Source: Candidatus Methanoperedens sp. (GTDB lineage Archaea > Halobacteriota > Methanosarcinia > Methanosarcinales > Methanoperedenaceae). From it: 64,000 nucleotides of DNA. Positions 35,014 through 43,461 of the stretch are shown piece by piece (position 1 is the first letter of the stretch; each line of letters opens with the position of its first letter). The stretch is taken from contig VEPN01000012.1 of the NCBI GenBank assembly GCA_012026835.1, forward strand, positions 1-64,000. The letters are read 5' to 3'. The notes below the pieces were generated by a model. The model ran no database searches and was not told the origin of the DNA. It saw only the letters and a program-made list of their open reading frames with translations. A program made the translations under genes and the position numbers.

Positions 35014-36047
35014 AATAGCTTTTTTCGAATATACCCCAGCATATCTTCTGTTCCCTTTTTCTTTCTGTCAGAAATGTTTTTTCCCAGTTTTTCGCGAATT
35101 TGCCCGAGTAAATACTTCCTGACTGGATGATTTTCCTCAAGCAGACACTCGCTGAATTTTTCATAGCCAAGTTTTCGTGAAGCCAGTATCATCCACAATA
35201 TAGTAAATAGTTCTTTATCACAACCGTATACATAAAGGGAATTGTGGAATCGTTCTGTAAATATTTCAAGTTCTTCAGGTTTTTCAAAAGGAATAAAATC
35301 TTTCTGAACATATCTATGAAGGTTCTCAGCCAGTACCCAGGCAATTTCAAAAACCATGGCAACTTTATTTTCACGGATAGTATTGTTCTCATGAATACGA
35401 TAGCGTACTAGCGGTTCAGGGACCAGCATTATAGGCGAATGCTCTGCTGCCCGAAGTGCAAAATCCCAATCATGCGTGAAACGTAAATTCCGAAAAGGTC
35501 CGACTTCTTTCCAGAATGAACGGCTAAAGAACATGTTAGAGGTCGTTGAAATAAAGTTTGACATCAAAAGGTTTAAGGGCAGGCAATCAATTGCCTTAAA
35601 AGTAAGTTCTTCATTTTTAACTGGCCAAGGATCCAGATTACGTGCCCCCTCTTTTATACCTAAACTTTTGCCAAAAGAATTTATCACCTCAATATACGAA
35701 CATGCCAATCCAGAAGTCTTGTCTTCTGTGATCCTATCAAGTATTTTTTTTATGCGGTCAGGATGGAACTCATCGTCTGAGTTAAGTATGCATAAATAGT
35801 CACCCTTTGCCATTCTCAGGCCGCGATTGATTGTATTATGAGCACCCTGGTTTTCCTGTTCTATGAATCGAATCCTGACATCTTGATAACACCTGATAAT
35901 ATCCGGTGAATTGTCTTTGGAACCGTCATCTATAATGATGATCTCCAGTCTATCATATGTTTGCCTCAATACGCTCTCGATAGCCTTTCCGATAAATTTT
36001 TCATGGTTAAATGAAGGAATAACTACTGTTACGAGTGGCAGTTTCAT
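35010..36047 (-). CDS. Family 2 glycosyltransferase, 345 residues
   Basis: GT-A fold enzyme: VTVVIPSFNHEKFIGKAIESVL, IIIIDDGSKDNSPDII, LCILNSDDEFHPDRI (NSDDE as metal site) and WDFALRAAEHSP with the catalytic region. It follows the large fusion gene with no gap and overlaps the next glycosyltransferase by 4 bp. Substrate unknown; these enzymes probably add successive sugars of one glycan. Confidence 0.88.
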   Translation of the reverse strand: MKLPLVTVVIPSFNHEKFIGKAIESVLRQTYDRLEIIIIDDGSKDNSPDIIRCYQDVRIRFIEQENQGAHNTINRGLRMAKGDYLCILNSDDEFHPDRIKKILDRITEDKTSGLACSYIEVINSFGKSLGIKEGARNLDPWPVKNEELTFKAIDCLPLNLLMSNFISTTSNMFFSRSFWKEVGPFRNLRFTHDWDFALRAAEHSPIMLVPEPLVRYRIHENNTIRENKVAMVFEIAWVLAENLHRYVQKDFIPFEKPEELEIFTERFHNSLYVYGCDKELFTILWMILASRKLGYEKFSECLLEENHPVRKYLLGQIREKLGKNISDRKKKGTEDMLGYIRKKLL

Positions 36048-38900
36048 TTAGTTATCACCTAATACATCCCTATATTCCCTGGCAACTTTCTCGATATTAA
36101 AATCTGAAGTAACACGTTCACGGCCTTTTAAACCCCAGGTTCTTCGATCTTTAATATTGGCTAGCGTCAATACCCCTTGCTCAAAGGCTTTTATATCCCC
36201 GATTTTTCCGATTAGAATGCCATTTTCACCGGTTGTTATCACCTCATCAATACATCCGACATTTGTGGAGATAACTGGAACAGCCATTGCCTGCGCTTCC
36301 AGAAGGACGAGTGGAAGACCTTCATATTCAGAAGTAATCACCAAAATGTCTGTTAATGATAGGATGTCCGCTATAGGCTCATAAAAAGGTAAACGTTTCG
36401 TGTTCGATAATTTATGAATTTCTACGTATCGATTTACCTCACTACTTAGCGGGCCATCACCCACCATCAAAAAGAAAAATCGTTTATCGTGTTCCATGCG
36501 TTTTGCCAATATTAAGAAATCTATCGGACGCTTTTGGGGATGGAATCTTGCAATAAAAGATACTATCAAACGATCTTCTGGCAATGCAAATTTTTGTTTT
36601 GAAATATTAATTGAATCAGCATTGTATTTAGAAAAATCAAATTGTGATAAATCTATTCCATGATGTATAAGACAAATCTTCTTCGAAGGAATACCTTTTT
36701 CCTTGTAGGCATTTTCAATAGATTTATTTACCGCAATATGCATATCGATCGCCTCGAATATATTTGGAGTTATCCTATTAATCCAGCCATGCTTGTGGTC
36801 GTACACCTGATTGATAATTCTGAGATTTGGAAAAATAGCTTTTATGTTGTTCACTTTATCATAGAACCAATTTGCACCGTTAGCTACAAAAAGTGTCTTT
36901 ATGCTATATTTCCTGATCAAATAGCTCATATTTGATAGGAATAGGTCGGGTATGCTAAATTGTGCCAAATGATAAATTAGAGGAGTTACTTTTCTAAACA
37001 TATGGCTCTGTTCACCTAAACTTGGGTCTGGAGATTCTACAGTTACAATCACAATTTCAAATTGATCTTTTATCCGTAAAAGTATCTCCTTGGTAAGTTT
37101 TTCTGCTCCACCAATTGCCAGAAAAGGCATGAATACCATTATCGCAGACTTTTGAGTATTAATCGCTTTTTCTTGAAAGATTTGATCAAAATTCAGTATG
37201 AAATTGTGCTCTATAGAAGAAGGCACGACCTCCTCAGGCCTTTTAGGAATAATATGGCGATTGACAGAAATGAATTCAATATCATCTATGCCAAAGGCGT
37301 CTGGTAAATTGATATTATTGTTGAACATACTGGTTTCAATTTTTGGTTGTATAATCGAAAGCCCGACGACCTTATCAATAGTATTTTCCATCGAATTTTT
37401 AAATTTGAATGTAGATAATCTCATATCTTCAAAAGTCGCCAGATCTTTACAAACAAACAACACATCTTGCAGGTCATCTTTACTTGTCTGTAAAAATAAA
37501 ATTTCTCTGGGAATGCCAAAGAAATTAATTGTAAAGAGTAGATTCTCGGATACCAAAGCCAATACATTGCTCTCTAAAAAGGTTTCTGGGAATAATACGA
37601 AATGTTCTGTTGGGACATATACATATAATCCAGTAAGCATAGTAGTCATCATTTCCTTTGAGCCACATTCTCTGGAGACTCTGGAAGCAAATTCTCGTTG
37701 TTTCCAAATCGTAATTCGTTTTGCTTTTTCTGAATAACTAATTATTTCCAATGAATTAAGTGTCTGGTGATTTATGGATTTGTATAACAAATTTAAAATA
37801 TTTATATTAAAGGCGTCTTCCATTATAACTATAGATAGAAGCGTATCAGGTAGAGAACAGACATTGTCTTTGACCTTGAATACTATTTGTGGTTGGTTGA
37901 TCAGTGTGGAGCTCAGAAGTTTTTTTTTAAAAAAATTATTAAATAAAGCTCTGAATTTATTTAACATCAAATAATAATATTTATGACGTCTCGTCCCGTA
38001 TGGCAATAACATTTCTGTCATTCTGTGGTATTTCATCACCATCTGCCATGTTATGCTTTGATTTATTTCTTGAAGTGTATGTTTGAGTTCCTTGATTTGA
38101 GCATCGCTATTTTGTACCGTTTTATTAAGTTCGAAGATCTGTTCATCCCTAGATTGCAACGCTTTGGTGAGTTCGATTATACGTGTCTCCATAGCTTCTG
38201 GTGCATTTGAGAGTTTAATTTCACTTCCTAAATGATAAAAAAATTTAGATACTTCAATATCTTCTTCCGCCGTTTTCAAAAAAGTTGATAATTCCTCAGG
38301 AACTCCCGCTCCCACGGAAATTATTCCCAGACCATGCCCATAATTAAATTTAAAAATGGAGTATTTGTTTTTAAGCTCTTCACATAAGCGCCAGACCCCA
38401 AATTCTCTTTCTCGAACGTTTGTGTCATGAAGCAAAATAACACCATGCACACTCATCTTTGGCAGCCAATTATCAAAATCATGTTTAACTGCCTCGTAAG
38501 TATGCAATCCATCGATGTGGAGTAGATCAATGCTACCATCTGAAAAATAATCAAGGGCTTGATCAAACCGACTCTGGATCAATCGAGAAAATCTCCCGTA
38601 TAACGGATCATGATAAGCCCGCAATTCTTTCAATACCTCGTCTCCGTAAAATCCCGCTTGTCCATCACCTTTCCATGTGTCTATAGCATAGCATTCAGTA
38701 TCTAATCCAAGGACGTCAACAGCCTGGCAAAAAGCGCAATAGGAGTCTCCCTTATGAGTTCCAAGTTCAACGATAATCTTTGGTTTAAGCATTTGAACTA
38801 TAGCAAAGGCGAAAGGGATATGTTCATGCCATGAATCGATATCGGTAAGCCTGCGAGGTTTTTCGAAACAGACAGGGTAGTTTAAAGGATTAAATAACAT
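36048..38900 (-). CDS. Methyltransferase - coiled coil - glycosyltransferase fusion
   Basis: A 950-residue protein with several modules. Residues 1-205: a class I methyltransferase of the Methyltransf_24 type (IIVELGTHKGDSYCAFCQAV, CYAIDTWKGD, IDLLHIDGLHTYEAVKHDF, ILLHDTNV). About 225-275: a coiled coil with heptads (IIELTKALQSRDEQIFELNK), as in chain-length-controlling glycan proteins such as WbdD. About 330-400: what looks like a decayed GT2 start (LLSIVIMEDAFN, SINHQTLNSLEIIS). About 580-950: a GT4 enzyme (GGAEKLTKEILL, ARFHPQKRPIDFLILAK, VGDGPLSSEV, SEYEGLPLVLLEAQAMAVPVIS, where E-x7-E is the catalytic motif). It may cap or regulate the growing glycan. All parts appear in one frame. Confidence 0.85.
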   Translation of the reverse strand: MLFNPLNYPVCFEKPRRLTDIDSWHEHIPFAFAIVQMLKPKIIVELGTHKGDSYCAFCQAVDVLGLDTECYAIDTWKGDGQAGFYGDEVLKELRAYHDPLYGRFSRLIQSRFDQALDYFSDGSIDLLHIDGLHTYEAVKHDFDNWLPKMSVHGVILLHDTNVREREFGVWRLCEELKNKYSIFKFNYGHGLGIISVGAGVPEELSTFLKTAEEDIEVSKFFYHLGSEIKLSNAPEAMETRIIELTKALQSRDEQIFELNKTVQNSDAQIKELKHTLQEINQSITWQMVMKYHRMTEMLLPYGTRRHKYYYLMLNKFRALFNNFFKKKLLSSTLINQPQIVFKVKDNVCSLPDTLLSIVIMEDAFNINILNLLYKSINHQTLNSLEIISYSEKAKRITIWKQREFASRVSRECGSKEMMTTMLTGLYVYVPTEHFVLFPETFLESNVLALVSENLLFTINFFGIPREILFLQTSKDDLQDVLFVCKDLATFEDMRLSTFKFKNSMENTIDKVVGLSIIQPKIETSMFNNNINLPDAFGIDDIEFISVNRHIIPKRPEEVVPSSIEHNFILNFDQIFQEKAINTQKSAIMVFMPFLAIGGAEKLTKEILLRIKDQFEIVIVTVESPDPSLGEQSHMFRKVTPLIYHLAQFSIPDLFLSNMSYLIRKYSIKTLFVANGANWFYDKVNNIKAIFPNLRIINQVYDHKHGWINRITPNIFEAIDMHIAVNKSIENAYKEKGIPSKKICLIHHGIDLSQFDFSKYNADSINISKQKFALPEDRLIVSFIARFHPQKRPIDFLILAKRMEHDKRFFFLMVGDGPLSSEVNRYVEIHKLSNTKRLPFYEPIADILSLTDILVITSEYEGLPLVLLEAQAMAVPVISTNVGCIDEVITTGENGILIGKIGDIKAFEQGVLTLANIKDRRTWGLKGRERVTSDFNIEKVAREYRDVLGDN

Positions 38901-38984
38901 ATAGATTCCTTTTTAAGTCTTCTTTTGACTTTATGGATATATTATTTATTAACCAAATTAATAAATATAAACTTATTACATTTA

Positions 38985-39659
38985 TCATTTAATTTCATCT
39001 CTTCCATAGTATATTTTGAACTCTGGAATTTGTTTACTAAATAAGCATCGAAGAATAATTTTAGCTGCTGAATACTTATTTTTGATTTTATCTTTAATGG
39101 TTATTGGAGGATTTATTTTATAATTATTTTTTAAGTTATTAAAATTTGTCTCATATTTAATATAATTATTTGATTTGATTCCTATAGCTAAAATAGTGTG
39201 AGGATGATCTGAATTTCCCTGAATTCCAACAATCTTAATTGGAAATTTTTTCAATAAGAGCTTAAAAGCCTCAGGTGTAAATCTCCAGTAATCCGAAGGA
39301 TAATCATGTATAGGAAAATCCATAACAGAGCTCATAATTACAACCCCATCTTTTTTCAAGACCCTATAAATCTCATCCAATGCCTTGAAGCAGTTTTCCA
39401 CATGCTCTAGTGTATCCAAGATTAATACTGTACCTACACTTTCATCAGTTAAAGACAGAGATTCAACATTTTCAATTCTATCGACACCTTTTCCTGATCT
39501 CAAATCACAACCAATAAATTGTTTTCCAGAAAATATAAATCTTAAATTCGCCAGTTCTTCTTGTCCCGTTACCTGAAATGATCCTATTTCAATAATCGGT
39601 TCCATTAAATTGAATTCTCTTTCCACTTCTTCAACAAAGTTCCTAATTTCTTGACGCAT
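38985..39659 (-). CDS. Class I SAM-dependent methyltransferase, 224 residues
   Basis: Methyltransf_11-like protein: EPIIEIGSFQVTGQEELANLR around motif I, FIGCDLRSGKGVDRIENVE for motif II, VGTVLILDTLEHVENCFKALDEIYRVLKKDGVVIMSS (core LDTLEHVENCFKAL and VLKKDGVVIM) for motifs II-III. The C-terminal 50 residues are basic and may touch the membrane. In glycan clusters such enzymes methylate sugars. Lies upstream of the large fusion gene. Confidence 0.8.
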   Translation of the reverse strand: MRQEIRNFVEEVEREFNLMEPIIEIGSFQVTGQEELANLRFIFSGKQFIGCDLRSGKGVDRIENVESLSLTDESVGTVLILDTLEHVENCFKALDEIYRVLKKDGVVIMSSVMDFPIHDYPSDYWRFTPEAFKLLLKKFPIKIVGIQGNSDHPHTILAIGIKSNNYIKYETNFNNLKNNYKINPPITIKDKIKNKYSAAKIILRCLFSKQIPEFKIYYGRDEIK

Positions 39660-39739
39660 TGTTTACCTTCATGCTATAATTTCATCGGATTAGATATCAT
39701 TTTGGTTTTCGATCTGTAATTTTATTTAGTATTTCATAT

Positions 39740-40996
39740 TTAGTTCTTTCCAATCTTTATCTCCGACTGTAGATCAACAACACCAGCGAAATTTTTATTG
39801 GATACAACTTTAAACTTTATAACATCATCATGCCAATCATAAAATTGTATTTGATCTGAATATGCTAACGCTACAGTGATAGAATATGTTCCATTATTTA
39901 GAATAATTCTCTGTGAGAAAGCTATATGTAATATATCTTTTTTTTCAAATTTTCCAAGATGAATGCCTCTCCAAAGAGTATTTAAACCATAGATTTCTCG
40001 TCCATTTACATCTCTTATAATAAACCCTACTATCGGATCAACTACATCCTCTTGAAATCGAATTTTCAGATTAATAGAAGTGTCATCATCAATTGTAATA
40101 GATATGTTATTTTGATCTTTTTGATTATTTTTTCTAAATTCAATCTCAAATATTTCAGCTTTCCTGCTTCCGAATCTCTTATAATTTTGCTGATTAAATC
40201 TTACCAATTTTTTGTCTATGTTTTCCTGTCCTGATGACATTGCATGATATTTATTTATTACTGGATTAACATCATTATTTTCAATTTGTTCTCCGTTTTT
40301 TAACAAAATAGCTCTATTACATAAAATCTTTACAAAATTCACATCATGACTCACGAACAGAATAGTTTTTTTTGCGTTCTTAAAATCAATCATTTTTTTA
40401 AAACATTTTCTCTGAAATGCTTCATCCCCTACAGAAAGAACCTCGTCAATCAGCAAAACATCTGGTTCAGTCGCAGTAGCGGTTGCAAATGCCAGCCGTG
40501 CATACATCCCGCTAGAAAAATTCTTAAGCTTCATATTCCTGAACCTGCCAAGCTCCGCGAACTCGAATATCTCCTCGAACTTATCCTCCATCTCCTGTTT
40601 TGTCATCCCCATTATAGCCCCATAAAGTCGCACGTTATCCTCTGCTGTGAGCTCAGGATTAAAACCCACGCCTAACTCCAAAAATGGCGCTATTCTTCCG
40701 TTTACCTTCACGTTGCCTGAGTCGGGCGAAAGTACTCCTGCAATGATCTTCAGAAGTGTGCTCTTGCCACTTCCGTTCTCGCCGATGATGCCCAAGGTCT
40801 CGCCTTTTTTCACATTAAAACTCACATCCCTGAGCGCCCAGAATTCCTCATATGTTGAAGAGGTGCCTTTGAGGGCGCCGGCGATGTGTTCGAAGAGACG
40901 GGTTTTTTTCTCATGGGGGATACGAAAGTGCTTGGAGACGTTTTGGACTATGATCGCATTTTCTTCTGGTTGTTTGGGTTTTTGGAGTTGGAACAT
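39740..40996 (-). CDS. Polysaccharide ABC exporter ATPase (Wzt-like)
   Basis: A 418-residue ATPase. Residues 1-240: nucleotide-binding domain with Walker A GENGSGKSTLLK, signature FSSGMYARL, Walker B VLLIDEVLSVGD and the switch His in FVSHD. The distance between Walker A and the signature and the PHEKKTRLFEHI start are those of the TagH/Wzt family. Residues about 270-418: a beta-rich C-terminal domain (GREIYGLNTLWRGI, GTYSITVALAYSD) like Wzt-C, which in O9a-type systems binds the capped glycan end. With the permease at 41327 it exports a lipid-linked glycan. Base composition changes near 40470: the first 175 codons are clearly richer in G and C than the rest. Confidence 0.92.
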   Translation of the reverse strand: MFQLQKPKQPEENAIIVQNVSKHFRIPHEKKTRLFEHIAGALKGTSSTYEEFWALRDVSFNVKKGETLGIIGENGSGKSTLLKIIAGVLSPDSGNVKVNGRIAPFLELGVGFNPELTAEDNVRLYGAIMGMTKQEMEDKFEEIFEFAELGRFRNMKLKNFSSGMYARLAFATATATEPDVLLIDEVLSVGDEAFQRKCFKKMIDFKNAKKTILFVSHDVNFVKILCNRAILLKNGEQIENNDVNPVINKYHAMSSGQENIDKKLVRFNQQNYKRFGSRKAEIFEIEFRKNNQKDQNNISITIDDDTSINLKIRFQEDVVDPIVGFIIRDVNGREIYGLNTLWRGIHLGKFEKKDILHIAFSQRIILNNGTYSITVALAYSDQIQFYDWHDDVIKFKVVSNKNFAGVVDLQSEIKIGKN

Positions 40997-41326
40997 ATTT
41001 CCTTAAGAAAAACAACGAACAGATACGAACTTATATTATTAGAGTTCGTTGGTGTTCGTTTTAGTTCGGTGTTAATTTCGAGTTCATTTTGCTGCTATTC
41101 CTATCCATTATTATTTAGTTGTTAATTTTTTAAAATTAACATTACAATTTAATAAATTTCGAGACGATAAATCTGCATTTACTAGCGTTCATCTACGGTT
41201 TGGTTTTCTTATGAATGATTTACTATTATTTGATAACATAATTATAAAGCTTATCTTTGATATCCGATACTTTGAATCTTTTTTTAGCATTTTGTAGTTG
41301 ATCGGGATTTGATGGCTGGAACAAAA
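40997..41326. other. Intergenic region between exporter ATPase and permease genes
   Basis: About 330 bp without a gene, unusual for a pair that is normally adjacent and coupled. The first 75 bp hold repeated GAAC/GTTC words in both directions: AACGAAC (41014-41020), ACGAAC (41025-41030), then GTTCGTT (41044-41050), GTTCGTT (41054-41060) and AGTTCGG (41063-41069), so two inverted pairs about 13-35 bp apart just before the ATPase start. They could form a hairpin or bind a regulator. The rest is AT-rich with nothing recognised. Confidence 0.45.
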
Positions 41327-42088
41327 TCAAATCTCTTCAGCAAACCTCCGGGATAGTCGCTTGAATATCCATGATCCGAATATAAATAACACACCTCCAA
41401 ATATTATTACAAGGGTAATATCCATGAATCCAGGCAGAGAACCCTTTAACAGGATATCCCTGTATATCCCAATTAACCTCGTTACAGGATTCAACATATA
41501 ATAAGATAAAAATCTTTCCGGGATCACCTCTATTGGATAAACTATAGGAGTGACGAAAAAGCCAATCTGGATGACCACTTCCCATATCTGGGCAAGATCC
41601 CTGTAATATACGTAAAGCGCTGCCAGCGCCAGTGAAGCACCATATACGATGAAGAAATAGAGGATATGAAAAACCGGGAACAAGAGAAAGGTAATAGATA
41701 AAGAGGCGCCCATTAATACCAGGAGTGGTATCAACACAAGGAATTCAAGAAATGAGCTGACAAGGGCCGATATCACAGAACTTATTGTAAGTATCTCCCG
41801 CGGGATGAATATCTTTGTCACAAGCCCTGGTTTCCCGACAACAGAAGTCATGGCGGTCGATGTGCCTATAGCAAAGAAACGCCAGCCTGTAATGCCTATC
41901 AGGAGGTATGGCGCAAAATTTTCCTGGGTGGATTTGAAAACATTACTGAAAACAAAGAACAGGACAATCATCATAAGCAGGGGATTCAGCATCGACCATG
42001 CGAATCCAAGCACAGAACCAGAATATTTAGTCTTAAGATCGCTTACGACAAGGTTTTTTATCAATTCTTTATGTTCAAAAATATACAT
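41327..42088 (-). CDS. Polysaccharide ABC exporter permease (Wzm-like)
   Basis: A 253-residue ABC-2 family permease with six membrane helices. It starts KELIKNLVVSDLKTKYSGSVLGFAWSMLNPLLMMIVLFFVF (core DLKTKYSGSVLGFAWSMLNPL), the marked N-terminal amphipathic helix and first helix of TagG/Wzm proteins. The second half has YYRDLAQIWEVVIQIGFFVTPIVYP, the family's periplasmic-gate segment (core YRDLAQIWEV). Partner of the ATPase at 39740. Gene composition is not as AT-rich as the glycosyltransferase island. Confidence 0.92.
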   Translation of the reverse strand: MYIFEHKELIKNLVVSDLKTKYSGSVLGFAWSMLNPLLMMIVLFFVFSNVFKSTQENFAPYLLIGITGWRFFAIGTSTAMTSVVGKPGLVTKIFIPREILTISSVISALVSSFLEFLVLIPLLVLMGASLSITFLLFPVFHILYFFIVYGASLALAALYVYYRDLAQIWEVVIQIGFFVTPIVYPIEVIPERFLSYYMLNPVTRLIGIYRDILLKGSLPGFMDITLVIIFGGVLFIFGSWIFKRLSRRFAEEI

Positions 42089-42105
42089 AAATTAAACCCT
42101 GGATT

Positions 42106-42723
42106 TCATACCAATACTCCAAAATATATCACTAATATAATTAATATAATAATAGATACCAGCAGAGCCAAATCGATCATTTTTACCAGTTTTTCCTCTC
42201 TTTCCTTACTATTTTCAATAACAGATACAATAAAATCATTTATAGGTCTCCACACATCTTCTGGATTGTTCTTTTCAAAATCCTCGATCGCCTGACCGCC
42301 TTTGGAAGTGAGCACACAATACTGGAAATATTTTACATATCCTTCCTGGATGAGTTTATAGATATGCTTCTCTATAACGATTGTCCTTATCTGGAGTGTT
42401 TTTGAAATCTGCCTGTTGGTCTTAAAGCCATATGTTACGGATTTAAGGATTGCATAATCCACTTCACCGAACCCTTTTTCATCAGCTCTGGCTATGTCAC
42501 CCTTTTTATATTCGCTTTCTTTTGCCAGTTTATCCCTGAGATTATCAGATAAAGCTTTTCTTGTTTCCTCTGGAGGATAAGTAATCTCGATTTTTTGTTC
42601 AGTCTCTTCCTTTCCCCCTGATATCTTTTTTTCCACTGGCTTTTTCTTAAACCACAGACTATCATCCATGATAAAATCCAGTGCTTTCTTTTTTCTGATG
42701 TCTTCGGGACTTTCAGTACTCAT
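42106..42723 (-). CDS. Tail-anchored winged-helix-like protein
   Basis: A 205-residue protein. The first 85 residues are charged and probably disordered. Residues about 88-150 suit a winged helix (DYAILKSVTYGFKTNRQISKTL, IEKHIYKLIQEGYVKYF, LTSKGGQAIEDF). The C-terminus ends with one membrane helix (LALLVSIIILIILVIYFGVLV) and no tail, so the protein is tail-anchored with its DNA-binding-like domain in the cytoplasm. It overlaps the MinD-like gene by 4 bp (ATGA); the two proteins are likely partners. The wing domain may serve protein contacts instead of DNA binding. Confidence 0.7.
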   Translation of the reverse strand: MSTESPEDIRKKKALDFIMDDSLWFKKKPVEKKISGGKEETEQKIEITYPPEETRKALSDNLRDKLAKESEYKKGDIARADEKGFGEVDYAILKSVTYGFKTNRQISKTLQIRTIVIEKHIYKLIQEGYVKYFQYCVLTSKGGQAIEDFEKNNPEDVWRPINDFIVSVIENSKEREEKLVKMIDLALLVSIIILIILVIYFGVLV

Positions 42724-43457
42724 CGAATGAACCTCTGAAAGATGCTTTTTTTCTCAGGTATTCCGCATATTTTCTTTGAAATCTTCATTATTGCTTTTGC
42801 AGAGGATGAACCCGGTTTTAGTAAAATGAGCGGCTTCCTTGCATCTCTTGCCTTAATTATCGCTTCGTCCTGCGGGATAAGGCCAAGCACCGGCAGTCCC
42901 AGCTTTATGCCAATATCATTATAAACACTCTTTTTATATTTGTTCACAATAATACCTGTGACGCTAATACCTGCAAGAGCTGTTGCAGCTTTGACCTTTT
43001 GGGCATCTGATATAGAAGCCGGGTCGGGATTGACAATAAGTATAACCTCATCAGAGTATGTCATCGGAAGCATGCTCAGCTTGGATAAGCCTGCCGGGAT
43101 ATCCAGGATTATAAGCTCGTACTCGCTGTCTTTTAACTCTGAAATGACATTTCCCAGTTTATCAAGGTCCACGTTCTGCAGGGCCTGGAGTGAAGAACCG
43201 CACGGCAGTATATCCAATCCCATCTGGATTGTATAAATTGCACTCTGGACATCTGAGGTACCATTGAGTACTTCAAGGAGCGTAATTAGCGGCTTCTCAA
43301 GGCCAGTATATAAATCCAGGTTTGGCAGCGATATATCAGTATCCACGACAAGGACTTTCTTATTTAATGATGCAATCGCAAAACCTATATTCAATGCAAC
43401 GGTTGTTTTCCCAACTCCACCTTTTCCTGAACCCAGGGCAATTATCTTTGCAGCCAT
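42720..43457 (-). CDS. minD: MinD/ParA-like ATPase
   Basis: A 245-residue deviant Walker ATPase: GSGKGGVGKTTVALNIG at the N-terminus, VDTDISLPNLDLYTGLE (MinD-specific position) and ELIILDIPAGLSKLSML as Walker B, and NPDPASISDAQKVKAA. MinD proteins bind ATP, dimerise on the membrane and position cell-surface or division structures. Archaea carry several paralogues; the exact role here is unknown. A C-terminal amphipathic stretch FQRFIR could be the membrane-targeting tail. It lies between a CARDB-type surface protein and the tail-anchored winged-helix gene. Confidence 0.88.
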   Translation of the reverse strand: MAAKIIALGSGKGGVGKTTVALNIGFAIASLNKKVLVVDTDISLPNLDLYTGLEKPLITLLEVLNGTSDVQSAIYTIQMGLDILPCGSSLQALQNVDLDKLGNVISELKDSEYELIILDIPAGLSKLSMLPMTYSDEVILIVNPDPASISDAQKVKAATALAGISVTGIIVNKYKKSVYNDIGIKLGLPVLGLIPQDEAIIKARDARKPLILLKPGSSSAKAIMKISKKICGIPEKKSIFQRFIR

Positions 43458-43461
43458 AATA

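Noticed and set aside
40647-41006. 119-codon plus-strand frame opposite the exporter ATPase
   Set aside because: Shadow of the ATPase domain, favoured by the higher G+C of that part.
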